A stretch of DNA of 64,000 nt from Paraspadella gotoi (Eukaryota > Chaetognatha): assembly GCA_051294375.1 (NCBI GenBank), contig CM119268.1:1524549-1588548 (forward strand), read 5' to 3'. Numbering within the stretch: the first letter of the stretch is position 1; each line of letters opens with the position of its first letter. Under the pieces are notes generated by a model, which saw only the letters and a program-made list of their open reading frames with translations, did not search any database and was not told the origin of the DNA. Positions 63,147-64,000 of the stretch are shown here, piece by piece. A program made the translations under genes and the position numbers.

Positions 63147-63760
63147 TCTCTCTCCACTCCTCTTTTCACGACTGACTCCGCTTTCAATAGTGAGCACCGA
63201 ACGCTGTTTAACCGACCGCTGTCGCACGAGACGTATGCTGGCGTAGAAGGGATGACGACGAACACGCGACGACGAACGACCGACGACGACGACGACGACG
63301 ACGAACGACGACAACGACGAAGAAGTCGATAGGAAAACGATTTGACGCATGCATGAAGTCGCCGCGAGAGAAAATTGAGACATTGATGACAATAATTTTT
63401 AAAATTAAATTACAAATTGCAGTTACAATTATTAACATAAATCTTTAAAGAGCCTTAACAATTACAAATATGACAAAGTTGAAGCTGTTAGATGAGAATA
63501 ACAAGGTAATCACGGTATTTCTAATGTCTAAAATGGTTTTCTACAACATGTTTTATTTATTTGATCAAATTTAAGAGGAATTTAAATGTTAAATTGTTAA
63601 ATCTTATCTTTAAATATTTAAAAACTTAGCCTAGAGAGAGAGAGAGAGTAAGAGTGAGAGAGAGCAAAAGCAGAGAGAGGAGGGGGGAATGGAGAGAAAG
63701 GAGGGAGAGGAGAGAGACGAGATGAGAGAGAGAGAATGAGGAGAGAGAGAGAGAGAGAGG

Positions 63761-63791
<31 letters not shown>

Positions 63792-63948
63792 CTGACTGCC
63801 AGGGAGACGTGGAGAGGAGAAAGTGGGCGAACAAAAAAATAAATCAATAAACAACAACAACAAAGAAGGATGAAAGGAAACAATAATGAAGGACAAAAAA
63901 AGTAAAGGCGACCACAGAGACGGGGACTAGAGAGGAGAGAGAGAGAGC

Positions 63949-63989
<41 letters not shown>

Positions 63990-64000
63990 GCAAGTGGGAG
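63116..64000. repeat. (CT)n followed by module P, second forward copy
   Basis: (CT)n at 63116-63152, then the module P order again: GACTGACTCC head at about 63170, GAC-rich run at about 63285-63320, GTCGCCGCGAGAG, AT-rich core and (GA)n tracts to the window end. Orientation equals that at 50690, so P is not mirrored with Q. Confidence 0.75.

Overview
The window is nuclear DNA from an invertebrate animal. The evidence is one multi-exon gene with spliceosomal introns, very high simple-repeat content ((CT)n, (GAC)n, (TTTG)n), interspersed tRNA-like repeats and TTAGGG-type repeats. I cannot name the species. TTAGGG rather than TTAGG argues weakly against arthropods. The sequence is a draft scaffold: there are eight N blocks, five of exactly 25 N, and long stretches have indel-type or homopolymer-type noise typical of gap filling with raw long reads.

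Only one gene is well supported. It is TTC30 (IFT70; C. elegans DYF-1, zebrafish fleer), on the minus strand from the start codon at 44992 to the stop at 2199. Thirteen exons rebuild a 665-residue protein, the same length I recall for human TTC30A/B, with compatible phases throughout. TTC30 is the tetratricopeptide subunit of the IFT-B complex that carries tubulin and other cargo along cilia. The mammalian copies are intronless; this one has 12 introns, one of about 29 kb. One exon (7) carries a one-base frame disturbance and appears to use a GC donor.

Layout. 1-2198: gene 3' flank, with a polypurine/polypyrimidine minisatellite directly after the stop codon. 2199-2956: exons 13 and 12. 2957-32213: intron 11, holding a SINE-like element, GAC/GTC microsatellites, a 31-bp minisatellite with a tRNA-Lys fragment, about 15 kb of homopolymer-inflated sequence (9.6-24.9 kb) and a corrupted second copy of exons 9-11 (27.2-31.5 kb). 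32214-34008: the clean exons 11-9. 34009-37023: intron 8, with two N gaps. 37024-41464: exons 8-5, with a 74-bp perfect hairpin in intron 6 and a 2.5-kb array of 59-bp units in intron 5. Each array unit repeats the end of exon 5 and its splice donor. 41801-44992: exons 4-1. 45-49.7 kb: 5' flank, with several copies of an interspersed repeat (here R1), a 10-bp minisatellite, a long (CT)n tract and a weak candidate first exon of a divergent gene. 49.8-64 kb: nested inverted repeats, with arms of about 3.6-3.9 kb around a spacer of about 3.7 kb that carries degenerate TTAGGG-containing units in alternating orientation. These may be real palindromes or unsplit long reads.

Most long open frames in the window are translations of low-complexity or noisy DNA and are not listed as genes. 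No intact transposon protein, rRNA, intact tRNA, CRISPR array or viral gene was seen.
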